From Farysia itapuensis (lineage: Eukaryota > Basidiomycota > Ustilaginomycetes > Ustilaginales > Ustilaginaceae): a DNA stretch of 64,000 nucleotides. The notes under the pieces are model-generated. The model saw only the letters and a program-made list of their open reading frames with translations. It did no database searches and had not been told where the DNA came from. This document shows positions 51,901 to 60,935 of the stretch, one piece after another. How positions within the stretch are numbered: the first letter of the stretch is position 1; every line of letters starts with the position of its first letter. The position numbers and the translations under genes are program-made. Location: assembly GCA_023212645.1 (NCBI GenBank), contig JALBYC010000003.1:744001-808000 (forward strand). Reading direction: 5' to 3'.

Positions 51901-54357
51901 TTTTACCGTCGCGCGGTGCAGATCAACCCCAATTTCCCGGAAGCCCTGTGTGGGCTGGTAAACGCGTTGCTAGCCGTCTGCGACTGGCGCGAGGTGTATC
52001 CAAGCACTGTCGAGGCTGAGTCGGTAAGCTGGATGCACAAGGTCTCTGACCTCGTCACCAAGCAGCTCAGAGACGGCTGTCAGTACGGCGCAGGCGCTTT
52101 TCAAACCGTCGCGAACCTCGACAACTGGGTCGTGATGGTGGTGCGAGCCATGGGCGACACACGGACGAATGCTCTGCAACTCTGGAGTGAACGTCTGCGC
52201 TCCTTTTTCTCTAACGGTTTCGATCGAGGAAGCGCGAGTGTTTGCGAGGGCGGCTATCTAATTCAGCTGATTGAGCGCATGATGCGCAGGGCTCAGCGTC
52301 GATGGTATATCGATACGTACGGCGAACGGGTGGTACACGTCACGACAGAGCTTCCACGACCCGTGCTGGGACACGGACGAGAAGGCAACTACTTGCGTCC
52401 CAAACTGCCGTCCTGTCTGGTCACACCCACTGTGCCAACGGTGCTACCTTTTCATACTTTCACCTATCCGCTATCTGCTCGTCAAATCAGGCTGATCTGC
52501 CATCGAAATTCGATCCGCATCTCGCAGAGCAGTCTCACCCAGCACTGGATGCCCGACTCGGTATACCCGCCACCCTCGCCTCCTGCGCCCAAGATCAACA
52601 TCGCTTACATCTCGTCCGACCTCAATAACCACCCACTAGCCCATCTCATGCAGTCGGTCTTTGGCTTTCACGATCTGGACAAGTTCAACGTGTTCGTCTA
52701 CGCCACGACCGTCTCCGATGGTAGCCCCTATCGGCTCAAGATCGAGAAAGAGGCGCAGCACTTCCTCGACGTCTCCACCTGGTCGAACCAGCAGATTGTC
52801 GAGCGTGTTGTGATGGACAATATCCACGTGCTGATGAACTTAAACGGGTACACCAAGGGCGCGCGCAACGAGGTGTTTGCCGCCCGCCCGTGCCCGGTGC
52901 AGATGGAGTTCATGGGATTCGCGGGCAGTATGGCTTCCTGTTGGACCGACTGGGTCGTCGCTGACCCAATCGTGTGTCCACCCGAAATGACAGCAGTTGA
53001 TCGATGGAGGCAGAATCCCGCACGCCTGCAACGTCCGACTGATCTGGCAGCCGATCTGGACCCAGAAGAGCCGTCCGACGACTGGGTCTACGCCGACCGG
53101 TTCGTCTACATGCCACACTCGTACTTTGTCAACGACCACAAGCAAGGATTTCGCGATACGGACGCCGGCTCGACGCAAACAACAGCGTCAGACGACGAGG
53201 CACGGTGGGCTGGGGAGGAGGCAAAACGGTACGCGATGCGCAAGGAGCTCTTCCCACGTCTCCCTGACGACTACGTTATCTTTGCCGACTTCAACCAGCT
53301 GTACAAGTGCGATCCGAAGCTCTTCCACCTGTGGTTGCGGATCTTGAAGCGTGTGCCCAAGTCGATCCTCTGGTTGTTGCGGTTCCCAGCTTCGGGGGAG
53401 CCGCACTTGCTGCGGGAAGCGCGCAAGTACGTCGGTGACGATGTAGCCTCCCGCGTCATCTTCACCGACGTCGCTCCAAAGCACATCCACATTCACCGTG
53501 GACGCATTGCGGATTTGTTCCTGGATACGACCGAGTGCAATGCGCACACGACTGCTGCTGATATTCTCTGGTCGGGGACGCCCGTACTGACGTGGCCGCG
53601 GCATATGCACAAGATGTGCTCGCGCGTCGCCGCTTCCATCGTCCACGCTACCGGATTCGGCGATCAGATGACGGTGCATTCCGAGCAGGAGTACGAGGAT
53701 CGAGCGGTGCAGTTCGCCAACTCCATCGCCTACACGTACCTGGACGAGAACGGTGATGAAGTCACTGCGTCTGCCGATATGTCGCAGCGGTATGCGAGCG
53801 ATTTGGAGGCTGATCCCAAAAGCGTTGCTGCGCAGCCCCACTCAAACACTGCGGCAAGCTCAGCGTCGACGATGACGAGCACTGCGGAGACACGTAAGCG
53901 ACCTCGATCTGAATCCCTGCAGCAACCCGCCGCGCCAGCGCCAGCGCCGGCACCCACGGCCGTATCTATGGCACAAGCGACTCAGATCAACGACGCCAAT
54001 CCCGCCACTGACCCGGAACTCGCTGCGAGTATTCCCGCGCGCCACTGCATCGCGCTGCCCGCAACATCGCCCGTCTACTCCACCGCCGTCACGCGTCGCG
54101 CCAAACTCCACCCCCCGCACAGCAACTCCTCCCTCATGCACCTGCGCCGACAGCTGTTCTTGACCCGCGAGTCGAGCAAGTTGTTCGACACGCGGCAGTG
54201 GGTGCGTGATTTGGAAAAGGGGTATCAAGAAGCCTGGCTACGCTGGGTTGTCGGTGTCGACACCGAAGACGCGCCGGAACTCGCCACGCTCGACACAACA
54301 TCCCCTCTCGCACAACGAATTCACCGCAGCGGACACATCTACGTCGCTGACCTCTAG
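48916..54357 (+). CDS. TPR-containing O-GlcNAc transferase-like protein (GT41)
   Basis: Intronless 1,813-aa protein. Residues 1-~490 are disordered (Ser/Pro/Gln-rich). TPR units appear at ~505-585 and ~890-1025, with typical pairs such as NIGTTLRALGRFQEAESWWW and NLGSLLKDLGHLNEAIKMYE. The catalytic part starts near 1226 and reads ISSDLNNHPLAHLMQS (human OGT: DFGNHPTSHLMQS), PVQMEFMGFAGSM, FADFNQLYKCDPKLF and CNAHTTAADILWSGTPVLTW. The counterparts of human OGT His498, Lys842 and Asp925 are kept. A Pro/Ala-rich insertion (~1620-1700) precedes the C-terminal helical tail. Such enzymes put GlcNAc (or, in plant SPY, fucose) on Ser/Thr of nuclear and cytosolic proteins. Substrate and donor here are unknown. 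Confidence 0.9.
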   Translation: MSVDPSSSKASSSSGSAAYSAAMSAHIVSTLRHHTSAPSQNAHEPPSTPIDAGIDPANFSSSMGHIVTHAAVREAQTQWRTQAALRSVAETSADGDKTTVASSQSQPPLAISQYMEQLGLSHIPMPSEGSQQAFGSSSTWDAADARMGFTLSGVPSMPLMPTPPLQMLPPPASPSFRRARTRNRSSLQPSSATVDQTDVEPNAMSPFPYPFQVVQTPGGTARAGWWMPPTTSKSRSSQGAADDDDDFQPTYRDFTKDEFSSLATAAAYATAALTSIAATSSPTSNWRQLEASEQEAIAAQLKAWAGLEGPDRQQEARKALEERQQHIISQTTHRSSPPADSRSMPQADLTHPQNASRFFPPDFASHYRTQLQALAEGYYTKLHNDGLAQVHYPQAANNGDPSPSQSTKSRKALETDMSSLLDADQSPVSTPKLGPGAQDPADLLSAASNAAGCDQASPLVRDQLLQYAHGLYSQGSTQPDNKGVDKLNPSLLPLLHTLHKLHPTHLPTLLLLSCAYYAADVYAGSLWYNNLILRIDPNYVESMSNIGTTLRALGRFQEAESWWWKAVKLRPGYWDAYENLLGVMCSPTPITVSPSQEARQSRESEKQDAGKTSGPRFRDALQLCEYVEEHVVGEQQSQNQPQCLPPHLPVTQAPRLQNLFYAKGNLKFVLPHQGAVPAAVEYQKAVEVVISPNSSMRYSLRDLVVASCTVGLLSMGANLPGTAAASVASELVQALGINPENADASALLSTGSFSAFCPGGILALVRRSGDMIVQTLLRLGNGYLPMLMLLPEAASQLCKVVFAETASVLPALASVHKGKKTVSAASLQQAQKQAAQTTSTILLTIAKLFQDATASPVPGPHGPLTLGGIPPSISLILPLYYLSIAIHPSASTYNNLGILLSSIPFVTTVSNAAGQPQVLNGQALAMQYYTHGLQLDPRHPHIYTNLGSLLKDLGHLNEAIKMYEKAVECNPTFDVALANLGNAIKDQGRTQDSIAFYRRAVQINPNFPEALCGLVNALLAVCDWREVYPSTVEAESVSWMHKVSDLVTKQLRDGCQYGAGAFQTVANLDNWVVMVVRAMGDTRTNALQLWSERLRSFFSNGFDRGSASVCEGGYLIQLIERMMRRAQRRWYIDTYGERVVHVTTELPRPVLGHGREGNYLRPKLPSCLVTPTVPTVLPFHTFTYPLSARQIRLICHRNSIRISQSSLTQHWMPDSVYPPPSPPAPKINIAYISSDLNNHPLAHLMQSVFGFHDLDKFNVFVYATTVSDGSPYRLKIEKEAQHFLDVSTWSNQQIVERVVMDNIHVLMNLNGYTKGARNEVFAARPCPVQMEFMGFAGSMASCWTDWVVADPIVCPPEMTAVDRWRQNPARLQRPTDLAADLDPEEPSDDWVYADRFVYMPHSYFVNDHKQGFRDTDAGSTQTTASDDEARWAGEEAKRYAMRKELFPRLPDDYVIFADFNQLYKCDPKLFHLWLRILKRVPKSILWLLRFPASGEPHLLREARKYVGDDVASRVIFTDVAPKHIHIHRGRIADLFLDTTECNAHTTAADILWSGTPVLTWPRHMHKMCSRVAASIVHATGFGDQMTVHSEQEYEDRAVQFANSIAYTYLDENGDEVTASADMSQRYASDLEADPKSVAAQPHSNTAASSASTMTSTAETRKRPRSESLQQPAAPAPAPAPTAVSMAQATQINDANPATDPELAASIPARHCIALPATSPVYSTAVTRRAKLHPPHSNSSLMHLRRQLFLTRESSKLFDTRQWVRDLEKGYQEAWLRWVVGVDTEDAPELATLDTTSPLAQRIHRSGHIYVADL

Positions 54358-54433
54358 CGCCACGCACACAAGCCGACCAAAAGAAATCATATGCGATGGT
54401 AGTTGATTAGCCAGAGTGCGCGGTGGAGGGGGT

Positions 54434-56083
54434 TTAGTCCGAGTCCATGAGTTCGGCAAGTTCGGCTTCTTCATCGGCCGTCATTTGGAGTGAGGAGGAG
54501 GGTGTGGGGATGGAGTCTGCGTTCCATGCATCCATGGCTGAGCCGGCGTGCGGGTTGGCCATGGGGGCTGCGCTGAACCGCGGGGGTGGGAACGACGTCA
54601 ATCCGCTCACATTCCACCGACGTACACTGCCGTCCAAGCCTGCAGATACAATCCAGTATTCTTTGGCAGTCGCGGGCGGGAGCGCATGCGGGCCTGCTTC
54701 GCCCTCGCCTTCCGCAGGGTACCGAATCCAAGGTTCGAGCGAGGTGACTTCATTCCAATGCCCCTCGATCTCATACACCTCGTTAGGCTCGTCGTCCGCC
54801 GTGCGTCGTGTATCGTCGACGTCGACGTTCGGGTGGGGGAAGAAGCGAATGTGGTCGTCGGACGACCCGGTGACCAGCCCGTGCTCGAGCATCCCCGCGA
54901 GCAGCATCGGGTCCGCATCCAGCATGCCGAACACCGACAGTGGAAGCACCGCCTTGACATAATCCGCGTGCAAAGTTCTGGCAAAGGGACGGGTGAGTGG
55001 GGGTAGTGAGCCTTGTATGGGGATCGACGCTGCTCGTTTGACCGTTGACGCACTGGGCCCAGCAGCAGGGTTGGTGGTGGAGGCGGAGGACGATATGGAG
55101 AGCGTATACCCTGCGGCTGACTTGTCGGCAGACGCGGCCCAAAGCACGCCGATCTGACGAACGAGACTCCCATCGGAGGCTTCACGAACTGGTGCTACGA
55201 ACGGATCCTGCTGCTCGTTGTGCGCCGACGATGCAGAGTCAGCCGCTTCTTGGCCTTCCACCTCCTGACAGTGCCACAGGACGCGCAGGTCGTAGATGGC
55301 GGTTTGGAAGCCGAGGATTTCGCGCGTGACGTGGAGGCGGAGTGTGTTGGTGGACCAGATGGATTCAAGGATCCGACCCATGCTGTCTGCCGAGTAGAGA
55401 CGGGTCTGGCCATCGCGCGCGACGAGCGAGGCTAGTGCGTTTACAGGCCGCGTGTGTGCCTTCATCCGATAAACGCACGGGACGTCGTCGCGCGGGAAGG
55501 AGGACAGGTCGAAGACGGCAACGCTCTTGTCAGACCCTCCGACGGCCAGCATCGTCGTCGACGACGAGGCCGGGAACGTGTGCACGCACTTTACGAAATC
55601 CTCCATCGCACCCGCCATCGTCACCACCGGCACACCCGCCGTCTTGCTCGCGTTCGACGAAGTCCTGTAGAGCCGAAGGGCTTTATCCCACGAACCGGTC
55701 ACGAGCCATTGAATGCGAGTGCCGTCCGGCGCGGGTGTGGTGAAGAAGTCCAGAGTCGGCACCGGCCCTTGTGCGCCGCGGTAGACATTCACCGTCCTGC
55801 CTGTCTCCAGATCAACCTGTCGGACGACACCGCCAGCTTCGGCCGTCCAGACGTGTGAAGACGTGGGCAGGACTTTGCTCGCCAAGACGCGGAATCGACC
55901 GCCGTCAGCCCCCGCGCCTTCTGACACCAACGCCCGTGCATCAAACGCCGTATCCAGCTGGACAGGATACCCATACCGTGCCGACCCCGCTTCGCACACC
56001 ACCTGCGCCTTCCCACACCGATACCCTCCCAGCAACTCCGACTCGGCGCTCTGAAACAGCGACGACGTCGAAACCGCCTGCAT
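54434..56083 (-). CDS. WD40-repeat protein, uncharacterised
   Basis: Single-exon 549-aa protein. Recognisable blades include HVWTAEAGGVVRQVDLETG, WLVTGSWDKALRLY, MLAVGGSDKSVAVFDLSS, LYSADSMGRILESIW, GLVTGSSDDHIRFFPHP and WIVSAGLDGSVRRWNVSG. There is a Ser/Ala-rich insertion at ~300-370. The C-terminus ends with an acidic motif ADEEAELAELMDSD, which I associate with a conserved but unnamed fungal WD40 family. No enzyme domain is present, so it is probably a scaffold. It is convergent with the OGT-like gene, with only 76 bp between stop codons. The start MQAVSTSSLF is the first ATG of the frame. Confidence 0.82.
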   Translation of the reverse strand: MQAVSTSSLFQSAESELLGGYRCGKAQVVCEAGSARYGYPVQLDTAFDARALVSEGAGADGGRFRVLASKVLPTSSHVWTAEAGGVVRQVDLETGRTVNVYRGAQGPVPTLDFFTTPAPDGTRIQWLVTGSWDKALRLYRTSSNASKTAGVPVVTMAGAMEDFVKCVHTFPASSSTTMLAVGGSDKSVAVFDLSSFPRDDVPCVYRMKAHTRPVNALASLVARDGQTRLYSADSMGRILESIWSTNTLRLHVTREILGFQTAIYDLRVLWHCQEVEGQEAADSASSAHNEQQDPFVAPVREASDGSLVRQIGVLWAASADKSAAGYTLSISSSASTTNPAAGPSASTVKRAASIPIQGSLPPLTRPFARTLHADYVKAVLPLSVFGMLDADPMLLAGMLEHGLVTGSSDDHIRFFPHPNVDVDDTRRTADDEPNEVYEIEGHWNEVTSLEPWIRYPAEGEGEAGPHALPPATAKEYWIVSAGLDGSVRRWNVSGLTSFPPPRFSAAPMANPHAGSAMDAWNADSIPTPSSSLQMTADEEAELAELMDSD

Positions 56084-56303
56084 TGCCGTCAAGTTCGCGC
56101 GCGCACAGAGTTGGTTGGCTGTCAAGAAGAAACGGAACGCGAAAATCTGTCCAACTCTGCAGTCATCCCAAACCCAACACCCCGATATCCGACATTCCCA
56201 CACACGCCCAGTGGCCGAATCCACAAGTAAATTTCATTCATACGAATCCACACGATTACGATGCAGCGGGAAGGGGAAAAGAGAGAAAAGAGAGAGAAGG
56301 GTT

Positions 56304-58871
56304 TTACCAGCCACCGCCGCTTTTTTCCACGGGAATCGTACGACTCTCGTCTCTGCGCTGTGATTTTTCCTTGGCTGAGGAGCCGACGGGGTCGTGAGAG
56401 CTGCTTTGCAGTCCCTGCGTGTCGATCTCGTCGAGAATGTGTGTAAAGGCGTTTTCGAGACGCGACTCTTTGAGGGCGGCAAAGACGTCGAGGAAGTCTT
56501 CAAAGTGCAGAGCGCCGGTCTTTGCGAAATCGACTTCATTCACGATGCCCTGCAGAGTGGAGTCGTCTACGTCCGAGTAGCCGATGCGTTGCAAGACCTG
56601 CTGCAGATCGTGGCTGTCGAGTTTGCCATCGGCGTTGGCGTCGAGTTGCTGGAATTTGGCGCGCAGCTGTTCCATTTCGTCCGAGCTGAAGGATGCGCGT
56701 GCGGAAGAGGCCAGTTGGTCCTGCTCGTTGAGCGCTGCCGAACCGAGCGGACTTGGCCTGTGCGACTTCTGCTTGCCCTCCCTGATCTGACGCATCTGGT
56801 CCAAAGTGGTCTCCTTTAATGCGTCAATACGTCCCGGCTGCAGACCCATGCTGCCGAGGAAGACGACCGAGTCCGCCCATTCCTTGTTCTTGCGCTTCTC
56901 GTCCCATCCCAACTCTTCCGCCATGACGTCAATGATCTTGGGCAGCGCTTCGACCGACGCCTCAACGTTGAGGAACGAGAGTCGTGTTCGACGAGCGACA
57001 AAGTCCTGTGCCGTCGCTGCATACTCACTGCGGCAGGCGTAGCGGATCTCGGCCTCAATGTACGGGTAGAGCTGGTCGATGCGCTTTCCATGGACAGGCC
57101 AACGCTGGCCCGTGGGTTCGGCAATCGAGCATACACTCCAGGCACGGTCGCCATACGTGTTGGACAGATGCTTGGCAACGTCGGTCTCGAGTCCGAATCG
57201 CTGCAGCAGCTTGACATACATGGTCTTGGTCCAGCCGTGGCTGCCTAGCAGGCGCGTGGACTTGGTCACACAGCCACGCTGCGGCTTGAGCTTGAACTCT
57301 TCAATCGCCCGGTCGACGGTCTGCTCCGACATTTCACGGTAGGTCGTCCACTTGCCACCGGCGATGGTGAGCAGTCCGGACTCGGAGACGTTGATCATGT
57401 GGTTGCGCACCAAGGACTGCGTGTCCGTGGCTGCCGGATCTTTGACCAGAGGTCGCAGCCCAGACCAGGCACTGAGTACATCGCCACGTCGAACCTTGAT
57501 GTCCGGACTGAGGTAGTTTCGTACTTCGTCCAGGATCCACTGAATCTCTTCCTCTTTGGGTCGAGGGTGGGCTTCGACGGGCGCGGCCGTATCGGTGGTG
57601 CCGGCGATCGTGTTGCCCTGCCATGGAAGGAAGAAAATCACCCGTCCGTCCGACGTCTGTGGGTCAATCAGACCCATCTCACGCGGCGAGTAGTAGCCGG
57701 GAAGCGTAATGTGAACACCAGACGAGGCAGCGACAATCTCTTGGGCAGTCGGTGTGTCGAGCTTACGCAGAGTGTCGGAGAAGGGACCGGTAGCGTTGAT
57801 CAGACACTTGCACTTGACGTCCCACTCGTCACCCGTCAGCATATCGCGGACGCGAGCGCCGCAGATCTGATCCGGTTTGCCGGCTACCGGCTTCTTGTGC
57901 AGAGCCACGACCTCAGTATGGTTGGCCACGACGGCACCATGGTGCACGGCCGTCATGGCGAGAGCGACATTCATTCGAGTGTCGTTGTGCTGACCGTCGT
58001 AGTAGACGACAGCTCCGGCGAGACCAGCCGACTTGAGCATCGGGAACGCTTCCAGCGCCTTGCCCTTTCCAAGCACATACGAGCTCTCCATGTTCTCGGA
58101 ACCGGCCAGGATATCGTACATCTTGGTGCCGGCGAGGTAGTAAGGCACCTGCCACCACTTGTACACGGGCAGCATGATGGGCAGGTGATCAGAGAGGTAG
58201 GGCGCAATCTTGAGGAACGTCTTACGCTCGTGCAGAGCTTCTCGCACCATCTTGTACTGATCATAGTCGAGTTCAAACACAGCTTTCTGCAGGTATCGCA
58301 CACCTCCATGGACGAGCTTGGTGGACTTGGACGAAGTGCCTGCACCAAAGTCGTCTCGCTCGACCATGGCTACGCTGAGACCACGGGTAGCAGCATCGAG
58401 AGCAACACCGGTGCCGGTTGCTCCACCACCTACGACGAGAATGTCGAAACCTTCGTCATCCTCATCTCCGCTCCGGGAAGCAGGCTTTCCACCAGACTCT
58501 TTCGAGGCTGCAGGGCTGGGGCTGGAGGATTCAGAGTCTTTGGCCAGAGGCAGAAGGCTTCGGTCGTCCTTGGCGTTGCGCGAAGCTTTGGGACGAAGAC
58601 TCTTTGCAGAAGACTGCTTGAGAGCTTCGATCATTTGAGCTCGGGAAGGAGGCGACCACAGCGGGTGAGGCCGAGTATCACCGGGTACGGTATCGGGAGC
58701 TTCAGCATGCAGACTCCCACCGCTCAGAGCGTAAGCAGAGACGGCACCTCCTGACAGGGCGATTGCGACGAACAGAGGTCGACCGAACAGACTACGACGG
58801 GGCGCAGACGACGACGTAGAAGCCCAGCGGACTCCTCTGCGCAGTGGCGTGCCCACTTGTCTGGGAAACAT
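56304..58871 (-). CDS. GUT2: FAD-dependent glycerol-3-phosphate dehydrogenase, mitochondrial, with EF-hand
   Basis: Single-exon 855-aa protein. A presequence (MFPRQVGTPLRRGVRWASTS) and one hydrophobic segment (LFVAIALSGGAVSAYAL) are followed by an acidic spacer. The FAD-binding motif is DILVVGGGATGTGVALDA. The GlpD/Gut2 core has GTSSKSTKLVHGGVRYL, INATGPFSDTLR and AGGKWTTYREMSEQTVDRA. After residue 735 comes an EF-hand with loop DANADGKLDSHD (744-755) and a second, degenerate one. This domain is present in animal GPD2 and absent from yeast Gut2. The enzyme oxidises glycerol-3-phosphate at the outer face of the inner membrane and feeds ubiquinone. The EF-hand suggests calcium activation by analogy to GPD2. 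Confidence 0.94.
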   Translation of the reverse strand: MFPRQVGTPLRRGVRWASTSSSAPRRSLFGRPLFVAIALSGGAVSAYALSGGSLHAEAPDTVPGDTRPHPLWSPPSRAQMIEALKQSSAKSLRPKASRNAKDDRSLLPLAKDSESSSPSPAASKESGGKPASRSGDEDDEGFDILVVGGGATGTGVALDAATRGLSVAMVERDDFGAGTSSKSTKLVHGGVRYLQKAVFELDYDQYKMVREALHERKTFLKIAPYLSDHLPIMLPVYKWWQVPYYLAGTKMYDILAGSENMESSYVLGKGKALEAFPMLKSAGLAGAVVYYDGQHNDTRMNVALAMTAVHHGAVVANHTEVVALHKKPVAGKPDQICGARVRDMLTGDEWDVKCKCLINATGPFSDTLRKLDTPTAQEIVAASSGVHITLPGYYSPREMGLIDPQTSDGRVIFFLPWQGNTIAGTTDTAAPVEAHPRPKEEEIQWILDEVRNYLSPDIKVRRGDVLSAWSGLRPLVKDPAATDTQSLVRNHMINVSESGLLTIAGGKWTTYREMSEQTVDRAIEEFKLKPQRGCVTKSTRLLGSHGWTKTMYVKLLQRFGLETDVAKHLSNTYGDRAWSVCSIAEPTGQRWPVHGKRIDQLYPYIEAEIRYACRSEYAATAQDFVARRTRLSFLNVEASVEALPKIIDVMAEELGWDEKRKNKEWADSVVFLGSMGLQPGRIDALKETTLDQMRQIREGKQKSHRPSPLGSAALNEQDQLASSARASFSSDEMEQLRAKFQQLDANADGKLDSHDLQQVLQRIGYSDVDDSTLQGIVNEVDFAKTGALHFEDFLDVFAALKESRLENAFTHILDEIDTQGLQSSSHDPVGSSAKEKSQRRDESRTIPVEKSGGGW

Positions 58872-59204
58872 GTTGGACGATGGTAGACAAGAAAGCTGCG
58901 AAGGACGATGACCGGTAGATTATGGCTGAGGACAGTTTTACGGTAAATCTTTTGGGTTTCCGTGCAACGATCGATGACGCCGAAATGCATTTTTTTGATG
59001 CGCGTGCGCGCGTGCACGGCTTGGCAATGTCAGATCAATAGGAGCAGAAGTTCTTCACCCTAACATCTCACCCCTTTTTTTGGTGAGACGAAATCGCAAG
59101 TGCATGGGCCGCCGCCCGTTTTCGTGTGGAAATCGCTCTCTATCTTTGCATCCCACTCTGCTTCCACTCAAGGTCGTCGTCGCTCTACGCTCACAGCTGT
59201 CAAG
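58872..59204. promoter_or_regulatory. Divergent promoter Gut2 / V-ATPase B
   Basis: 333 bp between head-to-head genes for bioenergetic enzymes. An alternating GC/GT run near 59000-59017 (GCGCGTGCGCGCGTGC) is Z-DNA-prone. There are poly-T runs but no defined motif. Confidence 0.45.
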
Positions 59205-60794
59205 ATGCCGTCTGACCCTCGGATGAGCGACAAGGAGCTCTTTGACATCAATGCAAAGGCTGCCGTAAAGAATTACAGCGTCGACCCGCGCTTGGACTAC
59301 AAGACCGTGTCGGCCATCAATGGTCCCTTGGTCGTCCTAGAAAATGTCAAGTTCCCGTCGTACAACGAAATCGTCTCCCTCACCCTGCCCGACGGCAGTC
59401 GGCGTGGAGGTCAGGTGCTCGAGGTTTCCGGCAACAAGGCCATTGTCCAGGTCTTTGAGGGCACTTCGGGTATCGATGTCCGCGATACCCACATTGAGTT
59501 CACTGGATCTTCGATGAAGCTCCCCGTCTCGGAAGACATGCTGGGACGAATCTTCAACGGTTCCGGTGCTCCGATCGACAAGGGTCCTCGAGTGTTTGCC
59601 GAAGACTACTTGGACATCAACGGCTCGCCCATCAACCCTTACTCGCGTACCTACCCTGAAGAGATGATTCAGACCGGTATCTCGACCATTGACACCATGA
59701 ACTCGATCGCCCGAGGTCAAAAGATTCCCATCTTTTCTGCTTCTGGTCTGCCTCACAACGAAATCGCTGCACAAATCTGTCGACAAGCCGGACTGGTCAA
59801 GCGACCTGGCGCTGGCAAGGGTGTGCACGACGACCACGAAGACAACTTCTCCATCGTCTTTGCCGCCATGGGTGTCAACATGGAGACTGCACGCTTCTTC
59901 AAGCAAGACTTTGAGGAGAATGGCTCCTTGGACCGTGTCACCCTCTTCCTCAACTTGGCCAACGACCCGACCATCGAGCGTATCATTACCCCTCGTCTGG
60001 CGCTGACCACGGCCGAGTACTATGCCTACCAGCTGGAGAAGCACGTCCTCGTCGTACTGACCGACATGACTTCGTACGCAGATGCACTGCGTGAAGTGTC
60101 TGCTGCTCGAGAAGAAGTGCCCGGTCGACGTGGTTACCCAGGTTACATGTACACGGATTTGGCCACCATCTATGAACGTGCAGGACGTGTTGCTGGCCGA
60201 AACGGTTCCATTACCCAGATCCCCATCTTGACCATGCCCAACGACGACATCACCCACCCAATCCCGGATTTGACCGGCTACATTACCGAGGGACAGATCT
60301 ACATTGACCGACAGCTCAACAACCGACAGATCTACCCTCCGATCAATGTGCTACCTTCGCTCTCGCGTCTGATGAAGTCGGCCATTGGCGCCAAACACAC
60401 GCGTGCGGATCATTCGGATGTCTCAAACCAGATGTATGCAGCCTATGCCACAGGTCGAGACGCCGCTTCGATGAAAGCCGTCGTCGGTGAAGACGCACTG
60501 TCGGCGGAAGACAAGCTGGCCATCGAGTTCATGGAAGGCTTTGAGAACAAATTCATCGCCCAAGGCGCATACGAGAACCGTCACATTTTCGACTCGCTCG
60601 ACCTGGGATGGGAGCTCTTGCGCATCTTCCCCAAGGAACAGCTCAACCGAATCTCGCCCAAGATTATCAAGGAATACTACTCGAGGAGAGCCAAGAAGCA
60701 GGACGACAAGGACGACAAATCTCCGTCCAAAGACACTCGCGATACTGCGGGCAAGAACGAGAACGGCGATTCAAAGCTGGTCGACGACCAGTAA
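59205..60794 (+). CDS. VMA2: V-type proton ATPase subunit B
   Basis: Single-exon 529-aa protein, close to yeast Vma2 (517). It contains [80 protein letters not shown] and [20 protein letters not shown]. These are the diagnostic blocks of the non-catalytic B subunit, with no A-subunit insert or canonical Walker A. It forms the A3B3 hexamer of the V1 sector that acidifies vacuole and Golgi. The C-terminal ~30 residues are charged and disordered. The frame is open upstream, but [12 protein letters not shown] is the natural start (CAAGATG context). Confidence 0.96.
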   Translation: MPSDPRMSDKELFDINAKAAVKNYSVDPRLDYKTVSAINGPLVVLENVKFPSYNEIVSLTLPDGSRRGGQVLEVSGNKAIVQVFEGTSGIDVRDTHIEFTGSSMKLPVSEDMLGRIFNGSGAPIDKGPRVFAEDYLDINGSPINPYSRTYPEEMIQTGISTIDTMNSIARGQKIPIFSASGLPHNEIAAQICRQAGLVKRPGAGKGVHDDHEDNFSIVFAAMGVNMETARFFKQDFEENGSLDRVTLFLNLANDPTIERIITPRLALTTAEYYAYQLEKHVLVVLTDMTSYADALREVSAAREEVPGRRGYPGYMYTDLATIYERAGRVAGRNGSITQIPILTMPNDDITHPIPDLTGYITEGQIYIDRQLNNRQIYPPINVLPSLSRLMKSAIGAKHTRADHSDVSNQMYAAYATGRDAASMKAVVGEDALSAEDKLAIEFMEGFENKFIAQGAYENRHIFDSLDLGWELLRIFPKEQLNRISPKIIKEYYSRRAKKQDDKDDKSPSKDTRDTAGKNENGDSKLVDDQ

Positions 60795-60935
60795 CAACCT
60801 CCTCTCCTTCTCACTCACGTTTAGTCCCTCTCACCCTTGCGCCCCCTTGTTACTTCTACAATACTAGCTTTTCGTCACGAGTTTTGAGCAAGATTCGTGT
60901 GGAACTAAAAGTACAAATGATGGCGACAGATGGTA

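Noticed and set aside
57399..58754. 451-codon open frame antisense to the glycerol-3-phosphate dehydrogenase
   Set aside because: It is entirely within a well-identified enzyme gene, and the translation shows no known motif.
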